From the NCBI RefSeq assembly GCF_000282515.1, contig NZ_AKJD01000091.1, forward strand, positions 1 to 53,585: a stretch of 53,585 nt of DNA. Direction: 5' to 3'. Origin of the DNA: Pseudomonas sp. GM80 (GTDB taxonomy: Bacteria; Pseudomonadota; Gammaproteobacteria; Pseudomonadales; Pseudomonadaceae). Positions 42,062-51,255 of the stretch are shown in pieces. Every line of letters begins with the position of its first letter. The stretch's first letter is position 1. Below the pieces are notes generated by a model. The model saw nothing but the letters and a program-made list of their open reading frames with translations. It did no database searches and was not told where the DNA came from. The position numbers were made by a program, and so were the translations under genes.

Positions 42062-43300
42062 TCACGACGATTTGGACAACTCCATGATCATCCGCGACAA
42101 CAGATAGATCCGCGGCGCCACGCTCGCCACTTCGGCGTATTCCTCAGGCGTATGGATATTGCCACCGACAATCCCGAACCCATCCAGCGTCGGCGTGCCT
42201 ACTCCAGCGGACAGACTGGCATCCGCCGCACCACCACTGCCCTCCTCGGTCAACTTGCGGCCGATCTCGCCGTAAATCCCTTGGGCCATGGCCATCAGGC
42301 GATCCGACTCGGGGGTCTGCGGCATCGGTGGCAAACCTCGCTGCAACGAAGTCTTCACTTCTGTCTCAGCAATCAGCTTGTCCTGCGACACCCGCGCCAG
42401 ATCTTTCTCGATCCGATCAAACTCTTCCGGCACCGCCGCGCGCACATCAGCTTTGGCCGTGGCCTGGTCGGGAATCACGTTGGTGCGGTCGCCGGCCTTG
42501 AGCACGGTGAAGTTGATGGTGGTTTTCTTCGCTTCATCCCCGAGCTTGCCCAGTTGCAGAATCTGGTGCGCCACCTCCATCGCGGCGTTGCGTCCCAGTT
42601 CTGGCGCGACACCGGCGTGCGCCGCCTTGCCCTTGACCTCGACCAGCGCCGTCGCGCTACCCTTGCGCCACACCACCAGGCCATCGGCCGGGCGCCCCGG
42701 CTCCAGATTGAGAGTCACGTCGTGCTGTTTGGCGGTTTTCTTGATCAGGTCGGTGGCGACGTCCGAACCGGTTTCCTCGCTGGCGTCGAGCAGGAAGGTG
42801 ATTTGTGCGTAGTCTTTGAAGTCGAGGTTTTTCAGGACTTTCAGCGCGTAGATCCCGGCAACGATGCCGCCCTTGTCGTCCATCACCCCCGGACCGTAGG
42901 CGCGGCCGTCCTTGATATGAAACGGTCGCTCGGCGGCGGAGCCCTCCTTGAACACCGTGTCCATGTGCGCCATCAGCAGGATTTTCGCCTTGCCGGTGCC
43001 TTTGAACGTGGCCAGCACATGGTTGGATTTTTCCGGCGTATTCGGTACCAGCTCGATCGTCGCGCCAAGCTTTTTCAGCTCATCGATGGCGATCTCGCTG
43101 ACTTGCTTGAGGCCCGGTTCATACCCGGAGCCGGAGTCGATATTGACCAGCCGTTCCAGCAGTTTCAGTGCATCAGGCTGATATTGCTCAGCATCGGCCA
43201 GGACTTGTTTATGCGGTTCGGCAAAGGCACTGGCCGCAGAGAATGCGAGGGACAGACCCAGGCTTGCGGCCAACAGAGAGCGGGAAAAGGAGAACGTCAT
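42062..43300 (-). CDS. M20 family metallopeptidase, carboxypeptidase G2-like
   Basis: A 412-residue secreted zinc peptidase with a signal peptide (to about residue 27, FSAASAFA). Metal-binding strands are MAHMDTVF, GPGVMDDKGGIVAG, and DASEETGSD. The dimerisation domain includes AAHAGVAPELGRNAAME. The sequence resembles glutamate carboxypeptidases that cleave C-terminal glutamate from folates or N-acyl glutamates. The stop codon is 21 bases from the tandem array, on its right. Confidence 0.9.
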   Translation of the reverse strand: MTFSFSRSLLAASLGLSLAFSAASAFAEPHKQVLADAEQYQPDALKLLERLVNIDSGSGYEPGLKQVSEIAIDELKKLGATIELVPNTPEKSNHVLATFKGTGKAKILLMAHMDTVFKEGSAAERPFHIKDGRAYGPGVMDDKGGIVAGIYALKVLKNLDFKDYAQITFLLDASEETGSDVATDLIKKTAKQHDVTLNLEPGRPADGLVVWRKGSATALVEVKGKAAHAGVAPELGRNAAMEVAHQILQLGKLGDEAKKTTINFTVLKAGDRTNVIPDQATAKADVRAAVPEEFDRIEKDLARVSQDKLIAETEVKTSLQRGLPPMPQTPESDRLMAMAQGIYGEIGRKLTEEGSGGAADASLSAGVGTPTLDGFGIVGGNIHTPEEYAEVASVAPRIYLLSRMIMELSKSS

Positions 43301-43428
43301 GAAGCGATCCTTGTTTCGCGTCGGGGGGATTTAACCGTACCCGACATCGGCGCGACGCTCTACTCCCAATACGACATCACCCTGACCCACACCGAACACC
43401 TGCTCCCAAACACCTGTTCCCGAACACC

Positions 43429-43514
43429 TGTAGGAGCTGCCGAAGGCTGCGATCTTTTGATCTTGCTGTTAAAAAATCAGGATCAAAAGATCGCAGCCTT
43501 CGGCAGCTCCTACA
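43429..43514. repeat. REP inverted pair (GCTGCGATCTTTTGATC family)
   Basis: Full pair between the peptidase and diguanylate-cyclase genes, with arms TGTAGGAGCTGCCGAAGGCT and complement. Confidence 0.95.
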
Positions 43515-43528
43515 GGGGATTTGTGGGG

Positions 43529-44602
43529 TCAGACTGAGTCGAGCAGTTCGCGCCTGGGCTTGTTGTCGCAGTTGCAGATCACCCGATTGCGTCCATTGGC
43601 CTTGGCTTCGTACAGCGCCTGATCGGCGTCATTGAGCCAGCGCGTCGCATCGACGTGAGACGGATCCCACGCCGCCAGGCCAATGCTCAGACTGACTTTC
43701 AACGCCGGATTCTGCTCATACCCCAACGTGATAAAACGCTCGCGCAACGCTTCCATGGCCTGAGCAGCGTTGAACAGCGGCAGCTCCGGCAGAATCACGC
43801 AAAACTCATCGCCGCCGTACCGCCCGGCAATGTCGGTGGCGCGCAGGTTCTGCTTGAGCAACTTGCTCAGTTGGCGCAGCACAATGTCACCGGCGACATG
43901 GCCGTAGGTGTCATTGATCGCTTTGAAATGGTCGATGTCGATCAAGGCAATCGCCGCGCCCTGCTTCTGCCGTTTGCAGCGCTGAAAAGCGATCTCCAGT
44001 TGATCCTTCCACGCACCGTGGTTGAGCAGACCGGTGAGGCTGTCGGTGCGGCTCAGGGCCAGCAACTCACGTTTGTGTCGGCCCAGGGTGTGGGCCTGAC
44101 GAAAGCACAACAAGCCCAATGCCAGCGGATACAACATCAACATCGGCAGGCACGCATACAGTTGCAGCGGCGAGGTTGACGGAATGAACGCCGGGGCGAA
44201 GACCACCAGACCGACGCCCACCCCGAGAATCTGCGCAGCCGCACCGGCCAGCAGAAACCGTACGCCGCCGATGGCAACATTGTTCATCGCCATCATTGAA
44301 ATCGTCGTGGCGCTGGGCAGCGGATTGAAATGCATGGCGGCGACCCAGAAGCCGCCGAGAAAAGCGTCGATCAGCAGGTTTCGATGTTCGGCGTGATAAG
44401 GCGTCGGCGAGCGGCGCGCCCATTGAAAGGCCAGATGCGGCCAGAGCAGGCCGTTGAACAGCATCAGCGCCCAGACCCACAGCGGCGGATCGAGCGGGTA
44501 CATCGCCACGCTGACGCACACAAGCCCGAGCAGCAGCCCGAGGGTTCGCGACGTATAAAGCCTCCTGGCCAATGAAAGTCCCTTTCCTCCCGTGTTTCCC
44601 AT
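43529..44602 (-). CDS. Diguanylate cyclase, MASE2-GGDEF
   Basis: A 357-residue membrane enzyme that makes cyclic di-GMP. The N-terminal half (residues about 15-180) has about six hydrophobic segments, as in the MASE2 domain of AdrA/DgcC-type cyclases. The C-terminal half holds the catalytic GRYGGDEFCVILPEL. A product-inhibition site RxxD (RATD) sits five residues before GGDEF. The DSLTGLLNHGA start of the domain is intact. The ATG at 44602 has CGAGG six bases upstream. It is monocistronic. Confidence 0.92.
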   Translation of the reverse strand: MGNTGGKGLSLARRLYTSRTLGLLLGLVCVSVAMYPLDPPLWVWALMLFNGLLWPHLAFQWARRSPTPYHAEHRNLLIDAFLGGFWVAAMHFNPLPSATTISMMAMNNVAIGGVRFLLAGAAAQILGVGVGLVVFAPAFIPSTSPLQLYACLPMLMLYPLALGLLCFRQAHTLGRHKRELLALSRTDSLTGLLNHGAWKDQLEIAFQRCKRQKQGAAIALIDIDHFKAINDTYGHVAGDIVLRQLSKLLKQNLRATDIAGRYGGDEFCVILPELPLFNAAQAMEALRERFITLGYEQNPALKVSLSIGLAAWDPSHVDATRWLNDADQALYEAKANGRNRVICNCDNKPRRELLDSV

Positions 44603-44700
44603 AAGGGCCTCGATTACTCGACGTAACCTGCACACCGTAGGACGGCTGTGTTGGGAGTTTATCAGGGCGACGTTAAATAGCCATCACTGCGCAAGCCATG

Positions 44701-44798
44701 CAGGAGCTGACGAGTGAAACGAGGCTGCGATCTTTTGATCTTGATCCTGGTAAAAAAGATCAAAAGATCGCAGCCTCGTTTCACTCGTCAGCTCCTAC
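44701..44798. repeat. REP variant with replaced outer arm
   Basis: Inverted arms share GAGGCTGCGATCTTTTGATC with the main REP family, but the outer parts read GACGAGTGAAACGAG instead of GCCGAAG. This gives a nearly perfect 98-bp palindrome with a novel outer part. Confidence 0.9.
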
Positions 44799-44867
44799 AC
44801 CCCCGCCAAGCGAATATTTGGCTATACATGAAAGGAGCAAAACGGAAAAAAAACTATAAGGAGGCCC

Positions 44868-46322
44868 ATGCAGACTTACCAAGTGTTGATTATCGGCAGC
44901 GGCTTTGGCGGCCAATGTGCGGCGGTCAATTTGCTCAAGGCCGGGATCGATGATTTTCGCCTGTTGGAGCGAAGGGATTTCTGCGGCGGCACCTGGTGCC
45001 AGAACACCTACCCCGGTGCCGCGGTCGACGTGCCGTCGCCCCTGTATTCGCTATCGTTTGCGCCCTATCGCTGGTCGCAGATGTTCGCCGCACAAGCTGA
45101 ACTGCAGCGTTACACCGAGCAGGTGATCGAGCAGTTCGGCCTGCGTGAGCGCGTAGAGTTGCAGGCCGATGTCTTGCGCATCGAGTGGGATGACACAGAA
45201 AAGCGCTGGGCCGTGCACACCGCCAGCAAAGGCACTTTCCATGCGCAATTCGTCATCAATGCCAGCGGGCCGTTGAGCCAGCCGGTCATCCCACAAATCC
45301 CCGGGCAGGATCGCTTTCAGGGCAAGACATTTCATACAAACAATTGGGATCACAGCTACGACTATCGCGGTAAACGTGTGGCCATTGTGGGCAGCGGCGC
45401 CAGCGCCGTGCAGGTGATTCCGACGATTGCGCCGCAGGTCGAGCAACTGCATGTGTTTCAGCGCACGCCACACTGGGTGTTGCCGCGTGCTGATCGCGTC
45501 TTCGGGCGGTTCCAGCGCTGGCTGCTCGGATTGAAACCGGCCTACAAGCTGCTGCGCTGGCTGATCTACTGGCAATTCGAAACGCGGGTGATCGCTTTCA
45601 AGTATTCAAAACCGGCGATCCGCATGGTTCAGCGTCAGGCCTTGCGCTTGCTTGAACGTCAGGTACACAACCCGCTGCTGCGGGAAAAACTCACGCCCGA
45701 CTTCACCATCGGCTGCAAACGGGTGTTGCTCTCTAACACCTATTACCCGGCGCTGACCCGACCCAATGTGACGCTGCACACCCGCGAGCAAGGCATCGCC
45801 TCAATCGATGAAAGCGGGATCAATACGCAGGACGGGCAACACCTGGAGGTTGATCTGATCATCTGGTCGACCGGTTACGACGCCACCGACGGGGTAATTT
45901 CCTACCCGGTCAGCGGAAAAAACGCCGTGCAGCTCAGAGATGTCTGGGCCGAGTACCCGCGCGCCTACCTCGGCACCAGCCTGCCGGACTTCCCCAACCT
46001 GTTTATCGTCACCGGGCCCAACACCGGAATTGGCCACACCTCGGCGCTGTTCATCATCGAATCGCAGATGAACTACATCATCGACTGCATTCGTACCCTC
46101 AAAACCCAGGGCCTGCGCAGCATCGAAGTGCGTCGCGAGGCGGAACGTACCTACACTGCAATGATCCACCGTGAGATGGAACGCACGGTGTGGAAGTCCG
46201 GCGGCTGCCACAGTTGGTATCAAAGCAAGAGCGGTCATGTGATCGCGATGTTTCCCGGCTTCAGTTTCAGCTATTACCGGTTGACCCGGGCGCTGAAACC
46301 GGCCGACCACATTCTGTCCTGA
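44868..46322 (+). CDS. Flavin-containing monooxygenase, Baeyer-Villiger type
   Basis: A 484-residue FAD- and NADPH-binding oxygenase. FAD motif: VLIIGSGFGGQCAAVNL. NADPH motif: VAIVGSGASAVQVI. Between them is the type I Baeyer-Villiger fingerprint FQGKTFHTNNWD (FxGxxxHxxxW). These enzymes insert oxygen beside a ketone to give an ester or lactone. The ribosome site is AAGGAGGCCC. A hydrolase gene follows after 21 bases, suggesting that the ester product is cleaved. Confidence 0.9.
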   Translation: MQTYQVLIIGSGFGGQCAAVNLLKAGIDDFRLLERRDFCGGTWCQNTYPGAAVDVPSPLYSLSFAPYRWSQMFAAQAELQRYTEQVIEQFGLRERVELQADVLRIEWDDTEKRWAVHTASKGTFHAQFVINASGPLSQPVIPQIPGQDRFQGKTFHTNNWDHSYDYRGKRVAIVGSGASAVQVIPTIAPQVEQLHVFQRTPHWVLPRADRVFGRFQRWLLGLKPAYKLLRWLIYWQFETRVIAFKYSKPAIRMVQRQALRLLERQVHNPLLREKLTPDFTIGCKRVLLSNTYYPALTRPNVTLHTREQGIASIDESGINTQDGQHLEVDLIIWSTGYDATDGVISYPVSGKNAVQLRDVWAEYPRAYLGTSLPDFPNLFIVTGPNTGIGHTSALFIIESQMNYIIDCIRTLKTQGLRSIEVRREAERTYTAMIHREMERTVWKSGGCHSWYQSKSGHVIAMFPGFSFSYYRLTRALKPADHILS

Positions 46323-46343
46323 ACACGTAAAAGGAAGACGTCG

Positions 46344-47270
46344 ATGCTTTTGCTGTTTGTCGCCCTCGCGGTTTTCGTGGCCTGGAGCTGGTTGAGTTAC
46401 CCAGCGGTCGGCCATTGGCTATATGACCTGAACATGGCCATCGAGGCCAAGTTGTACAAATTGCACAAGATCGAAGTGCCGATCGCCGAGCTGAGTGTTT
46501 CGACCTGGCAAGGCGGGCCTTATGAAGCGTCGAGCGCGATTCTGATGCTGCACGGCTACAGCGCCGACAAGAACCTTTGGCTGCGCTGCGCCCGCCATTT
46601 CGTCCGCCAGTACCGGGTGATCATTCCGGACCTGCCCGGCCATGGCGAAACCGGCTTCAAGGCCGGCGGTGGCTATGACATCCCGCTGCAGGCCAAGCGC
46701 ATGATCCAGTTGCTCGACGTGTGTGGCGTGGAGAAAGTCCATGTGATCGGCAACTCCATGGGCGGTTACATCGCGGCATGGCTGGCGGCGACGTATCCGG
46801 AGCGGATTGCCTCGGTGGCGCTGATCGACCCGGCGGGCGTCACGGCCCCCGAAGTCAGTGACATGGAGCGTCATCTGGCGCGCGGGCATAACCCGTTCCT
46901 GATCAATTCCCGCGAGGAGTTTCGCCAGTTTTACGCAATGACCATGGAGTCACCACCGTGGGTGCCGAGCCTGGTGCTGGACGCCATTGCGCAGCGCTAC
47001 GAACAGCAGCGTGATGAACTGGAAGAAATCTTCCGCGACTTCCGCGCCAGCCCGCCGATGGAGCCGAAACTGGCCGAAATCAAATGCCCGGCGCTGCTGT
47101 TGTGGGGACGCAAGGATCGCTTGATCGACGTCAGCAGCGTACCGGTCTGGAGCAAGGGCATCGCCAATCTGCAGGTCGATGTATGGGATCACGTCGGGCA
47201 CATGCCGATGGTCGAACAACCGTCGAACACCGCGCGGTTATACCGGCAATTCCTCGGCAACCAACGCTGA
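46344..47270 (+). CDS. Membrane-anchored alpha/beta hydrolase
   Basis: A 308-residue hydrolase whose N-terminal hydrophobic helix (MLLLFVALAVFVAWSWL) probably anchors it to the inner membrane. The oxyanion region is MLHGYSADKN, the nucleophile lies in VIGNSMGGYIAAW, and the triad's Asp and His in WGRKDRLIDV and DHVGHMPMVE. Start after AAAGGAAGACGTCG. Co-transcribed with the monooxygenase. A lipase or esterase role is likely; the substrate is not known. Confidence 0.88.
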   Translation: MLLLFVALAVFVAWSWLSYPAVGHWLYDLNMAIEAKLYKLHKIEVPIAELSVSTWQGGPYEASSAILMLHGYSADKNLWLRCARHFVRQYRVIIPDLPGHGETGFKAGGGYDIPLQAKRMIQLLDVCGVEKVHVIGNSMGGYIAAWLAATYPERIASVALIDPAGVTAPEVSDMERHLARGHNPFLINSREEFRQFYAMTMESPPWVPSLVLDAIAQRYEQQRDELEEIFRDFRASPPMEPKLAEIKCPALLLWGRKDRLIDVSSVPVWSKGIANLQVDVWDHVGHMPMVEQPSNTARLYRQFLGNQR

Positions 47271-47281
47271 CCTAAATCCCC

Positions 47282-47359
47282 TGTAGGAGCTGCCGAAGGC
47301 TGCGATCTTTTGATCTTAAAAGCACAATCAAAAGATCGCAGCCTTCGGCAGCTCCTACA
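47282..47359. repeat. REP inverted pair (GCTGCGATCTTTTGATC family)
   Basis: Complete pair filling the gap between the hydrolase gene and glcD; it leaves only 36 bases before the glcD start. Confidence 0.95.
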
Positions 47360-47395
47360 GGGACAGAATTCAGTGGTCGGGATTTTGGGGGTGAA

Positions 47396-48895
47396 ATGAA
47401 CATTTTGTATGACGAACGCCTCGACGGCCCATTGCCGCAGGTAAACAAAGCCGAACTGTTGAAAACCCTGCAGCAGGCCCTCCCGGATCTCGACATCCTC
47501 TGGCGCGAGGAGGAACTCAAACCCTACGAATGCGACGGCCTCTCGGCCTACCGCACCACACCGATGCTGGTCGCCCTGCCCCGGCGGCTGGAGCAAGTGC
47601 AAACCCTGCTTACGCTCTGCCACCAGCACCACGTCCCGGTGGTCGCCCGTGGTGCCGGCACCGGGCTGTCCGGCGGCGCCTTACCGTTGGAACAAGGCCT
47701 GCTGCTGGTGATGGCGCGCTTCAACAATATTCTGCACATCGACCCCGCTGCCCGCACCGCGCGGGTCCAGCCGGGCGTGCGCAACCTGGCGATCTCCCAG
47801 GCGGCGGCCGCTTTCGGGCTGTATTACGCGCCGGACCCATCGTCGCAAATCGCCTGCTCGATTGGCGGCAACGTCGCGGAGAACGCCGGCGGCGTGCATT
47901 GCCTGAAATACGGCCTGACCGTGCACAACCTGCTGAAAATCGAAGTGCTGACCATCGAAGGCGAACGCCTGACGCTGGGTTCCGACGCTCTCGATTCAGC
48001 AGGTTTCGATTTACTGGCGTTGTTCACCGGTTCCGAAGGGTTGCTGGGAATCATCACCGAAGTCACGGTCAAACTGCTGCCCAAACCGCAGGTGGCAAAA
48101 GTGCTGCTGGCCAGTTTCGATTCGGTGGAAAAGGCTGGCCGCGCGGTCGCCGAAATCATCGCCGCCGGGATCATTCCCGGTGGCCTGGAGATGATGGACA
48201 ACCTCGCCATCCGTGCCGCCGAAGACTTTATCCACGCCGGTTACCCGGTCGATGCCGAGGCGATTCTGCTGTGCGAACTCGATGGCGTCGAAGCCGATGT
48301 CCACGATGATTGTCAGCGGGTACGCGAAGTGATGAACCTCGCCGGCGCCACTGAAGTGCGCCAGGCTCGCGACGAGGCCGAGCGCGTGCGCTTCTGGGCC
48401 GGCCGCAAAAACGCCTTCCCGGCCATCGGGCGTCTGTCGCCGGACTATTACTGCATGGACGGCACCATCCCGCGCCGCGAATTGCCCGGCGTCCTGCAAG
48501 GCATCGCTCGCCTCGGTGAGGAATACGGTTTGCGCGTGGCCAATGTGTTCCATGCCGGTGACGGCAACATGCACCCGCTGATTCTGTTCGACGCCAACCA
48601 ACCAGGCGAACTGCAGCGCGCCGAAGCCTTGGGCGGCAAGATTCTTGAGTTGTGCGTGCAGGTGGGTGGCAGCATTACCGGCGAGCACGGTGTGGGACGG
48701 GAGAAAATCAATCAGATGTGCGCGCAGTTCAACAGCGACGAACTGAGCCTGTTCCATGCGGTAAAAGCCGCCTTCGATCCGCAGGGCTTGCTCAACCCCG
48801 GCAAAAACATTCCGACCCTGCACCGCTGCGCCGAATTCGGCGCCATGCACATTCATGCCGGGCAACTGCCCTTCCCCGAATTGGAGCGTTTCTGA
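47396..48895 (+). CDS. glcD: Glycolate oxidase subunit GlcD
   Basis: FAD-binding catalytic subunit (499 residues) of the membrane glycolate dehydrogenase complex, which oxidises glycolate or lactate to glyoxylate or pyruvate. FAD-binding motifs are GAGTGLSGGALPLEQG and CSIGGNVAENAGGVHC; the C-terminal part has FHAGDGNMHPLI and ITGEHGVG. Start ATG after GGGGGTGAA. The stop overlaps the glcE start (TGATG). GlcC, the usual divergent regulator gene, is not next to it. Confidence 0.96.
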   Translation: MNILYDERLDGPLPQVNKAELLKTLQQALPDLDILWREEELKPYECDGLSAYRTTPMLVALPRRLEQVQTLLTLCHQHHVPVVARGAGTGLSGGALPLEQGLLLVMARFNNILHIDPAARTARVQPGVRNLAISQAAAAFGLYYAPDPSSQIACSIGGNVAENAGGVHCLKYGLTVHNLLKIEVLTIEGERLTLGSDALDSAGFDLLALFTGSEGLLGIITEVTVKLLPKPQVAKVLLASFDSVEKAGRAVAEIIAAGIIPGGLEMMDNLAIRAAEDFIHAGYPVDAEAILLCELDGVEADVHDDCQRVREVMNLAGATEVRQARDEAERVRFWAGRKNAFPAIGRLSPDYYCMDGTIPRRELPGVLQGIARLGEEYGLRVANVFHAGDGNMHPLILFDANQPGELQRAEALGGKILELCVQVGGSITGEHGVGREKINQMCAQFNSDELSLFHAVKAAFDPQGLLNPGKNIPTLHRCAEFGAMHIHAGQLPFPELERF

Positions 48896-49944
48896 TGGCT
48901 GACGTCGATGCCGCCGACGCCCTGCTCGACCAGGTCAACGAGGCGCGGGCCAATGCCACGCCGCTGAAGATCCAGGGCGGTAACAGCAAAGCGTTCCTCG
49001 GCCGCGAGGTGGCCGGTGAAGTGCTCGACCTCCGAGCCCATCGCGGCATCGTCCGGTATGAACCGACCGAACTGGTGGTCAGCGTGCGCGCCGGCACGCC
49101 GTTGTCAGAGCTGCTCGCGGCATTGGACGCCAGCGGGCAGATGCTGCCGTGCGAACCGCCGTCGTTTGCCGATGGCGCCACGGTCGGCGGCATGATCGCC
49201 ACGGGGTTGTCCGGGCCGCGCCGGCCATGGTCGGGTTCGGTTCGCGATTTCGTCCTCGGCACACGGGTGATCACCGGCCTCGGCCAGCATTTGCGTTTCG
49301 GCGGTGAGGTGATGAAAAACGTTGCCGGTTATGACCTGTCGCGACTGCTCGCCGGCAGCTTCGGCTGTCTCGGCGTGCTCACCGAAGTCTCGTTGAAAGT
49401 CCTGCCCAAACCCCGTCAGTGCCTGAGCATTCGCCTGGACATCGATTGCGCACGGGCGCTGGCCAAACTGGCCGAGTGGGGCCAGCAACCATTGCCAATC
49501 AGCGCGGCGTGCCACGATGGCAACAGCCTGTATCTGCGTCTTGAGGGCGGCGAAGGCTCAGTCACAGCGGCGCATCAACGGCTCGGCGGTGAGCCACTCG
49601 ATTCAGGGTTCTGGCGCGATTTGAATGAGCACCGCCTGAGCTTTTTCGATGAAGGCCTGCCGCTCTGGCGCCTGTCGCTGCCAAACAATCTCGGGCCACT
49701 GGATCTGCCCGGCGAGCAGTTGATCGACTGGGCCGGTGCGCAACGCTGGCTGAAATCCTCCAGCGACGATATTCATACCCTCGCCCAGTCTTTCGGCGGC
49801 CATGCCACCTGCTTCACTCACGGCGCGAGCGAACACCCGTTTCAGCCATTGCCCGCGACGCTGTTGCGCTACCACCGGCAACTCAAGGCGCAACTCGACC
49901 CACAAGGGCTGTTCAACCCCGGCCGGATGTACGCGGAGTTCTAG
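48895..49944 (+). CDS. glcE: Glycolate oxidase subunit GlcE
   Basis: A 349-residue FAD-binding partner of GlcD. It has only the FAD-domain half of the family (PPSFADGATVGGMIATGLSG, GGEVMKNVAGYDLSRLLAG). The start shares one base with the glcD stop, which decides the start and implies translational coupling. The complex acts with GlcF at the inner membrane. Confidence 0.95.
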   Translation: MADVDAADALLDQVNEARANATPLKIQGGNSKAFLGREVAGEVLDLRAHRGIVRYEPTELVVSVRAGTPLSELLAALDASGQMLPCEPPSFADGATVGGMIATGLSGPRRPWSGSVRDFVLGTRVITGLGQHLRFGGEVMKNVAGYDLSRLLAGSFGCLGVLTEVSLKVLPKPRQCLSIRLDIDCARALAKLAEWGQQPLPISAACHDGNSLYLRLEGGEGSVTAAHQRLGGEPLDSGFWRDLNEHRLSFFDEGLPLWRLSLPNNLGPLDLPGEQLIDWAGAQRWLKSSSDDIHTLAQSFGGHATCFTHGASEHPFQPLPATLLRYHRQLKAQLDPQGLFNPGRMYAEF

Positions 49945-49946
49945 CC

Positions 49947-51167
49947 ATGCAAACCACCCTCAGCGAGCAATCCCGCCAATTGCCCCGCGCCGCCGAGGCG
50001 GAAAAGATCCTGCGCACTTGTGTGCATTGCGGCTTTTGCAACGCAACGTGCCCGACCTATCAATTGCTCGGCGACGAACTCGACGGCCCGCGCGGGCGCA
50101 TCTATCTGATCAAGCAAGTGCTCGAAGGCGCACCGGCCACTGTGCAGACCCAACTGCATCTGGATCGCTGCCTGTCGTGTCGCAATTGCGAAACCACCTG
50201 CCCGTCCGGCGTCGATTACCACAACCTGCTCGACATTGGCCGCGCGGTGGTCGATCAGGCGGTGCCGCGCCCGGCCGCCCAGCGCCTGCTGCGTGAAGGC
50301 TTACGCGCGTTGGCGCCGAATCCGCAGTTGTTCAAAGGTTTGCTGCGTATCGGCAGCACGTTTCGGCCGCTGCTGCCACGATTGATAGAAAGCAAACTGC
50401 CGCAGCACTTGCCGGCTAACGGTTCTCGCCCCGCCCCTCGGCATGCGCGCCGGGTATTGCTGCTCGAAGGTTGCGTGCAGCCCGGTTTGTCACCGAACAC
50501 CAATGACGCGACCGCGCGTGTTCTTGATCGTCTGGGCATCAGCGTCACGCCAGTGGCCGAGGCTGGCTGTTGCGGTGCGCTCGATTATCACCTCGACGCG
50601 CAAGCCAAAGGCCTCGACCGCGCTCGGCAGAACATCGACGCCTGGTGGCCGCACCTGCAAAACGGCGCCGAGGCCATTGTGCAAACGGCCAGCGGCTGTG
50701 GCGCGTTCATCAAGGATTACGGGCATTTGCTGGCGGACGATCCGGCCTACGCATCGAAAGCCCAGCGCATCAGCGCAATGACCCTGGATCTGGTGCAAAT
50801 ACTCGCCCGCGAGCCGCTGGAACAGGTGTGCGCCGCCAGTCAACGGCGCATCGCTGTGCATTGCCCGTGCACCTTGCAGCACGCGTTGAAACTCGGCGGC
50901 GCCGTCGAAGCGCTGCTGAGCCGAATCGGCTTCAACCTCACCGCCGTGCCCGACGGGCATTTGTGTTGCGGCTCGGCGGGCACCTATTCGCTGACGCAAC
51001 CGGTGCTGGCCCGACAACTGCGCGACAACCGCCTCAATGCGCTGGAAAGCGGCGGGCCGCAATTGATCGTCACCTCCAATATCGGATGCCAGAGTCATCT
51101 GGCCAGCGCCGGACGAACGCCCGTGGTGCACTGGATCGAACTGGTGGATCAGTCGTTGGCAGAATGA
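49947..51167 (+). CDS. glcF: Glycolate oxidase iron-sulfur subunit GlcF
   Basis: A 406-residue electron-transfer subunit. Two 4Fe-4S clusters are bound by CVHCGFCNATCP and CLSCRNCETTCP near the N-terminus. Two CCG-type motifs follow in the C-terminal half (EAGCCGALDYH and HLCCGSAGTYSL). It starts two bases after glcE. The gene carries the electrons to the quinone pool. Confidence 0.96.
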   Translation: MQTTLSEQSRQLPRAAEAEKILRTCVHCGFCNATCPTYQLLGDELDGPRGRIYLIKQVLEGAPATVQTQLHLDRCLSCRNCETTCPSGVDYHNLLDIGRAVVDQAVPRPAAQRLLREGLRALAPNPQLFKGLLRIGSTFRPLLPRLIESKLPQHLPANGSRPAPRHARRVLLLEGCVQPGLSPNTNDATARVLDRLGISVTPVAEAGCCGALDYHLDAQAKGLDRARQNIDAWWPHLQNGAEAIVQTASGCGAFIKDYGHLLADDPAYASKAQRISAMTLDLVQILAREPLEQVCAASQRRIAVHCPCTLQHALKLGGAVEALLSRIGFNLTAVPDGHLCCGSAGTYSLTQPVLARQLRDNRLNALESGGPQLIVTSNIGCQSHLASAGRTPVVHWIELVDQSLAE

Positions 51168-51200
51168 AGTCCGTAGGATTCTTCGTTTGCCGGCGTGGGC

Positions 51201-51217
51201 GAAGGCTGCGATCTTTT
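51201..51217. repeat. Remnant of a REP core
   Basis: GAAGGCTGCGATCTTTT remains of a REP copy between glcF and hglS, without an inverted partner. Confidence 0.65.
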
Positions 51218-51255
51218 CTGCCATCCCATACGTGACCGTGGCAGGAATTTTTTTC

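Noticed and set aside
42014..43537. Plus-strand frame opposite the M20 peptidase gene
   Set aside because: It starts within a REP and runs through another REP; an antisense shadow of the peptidase.
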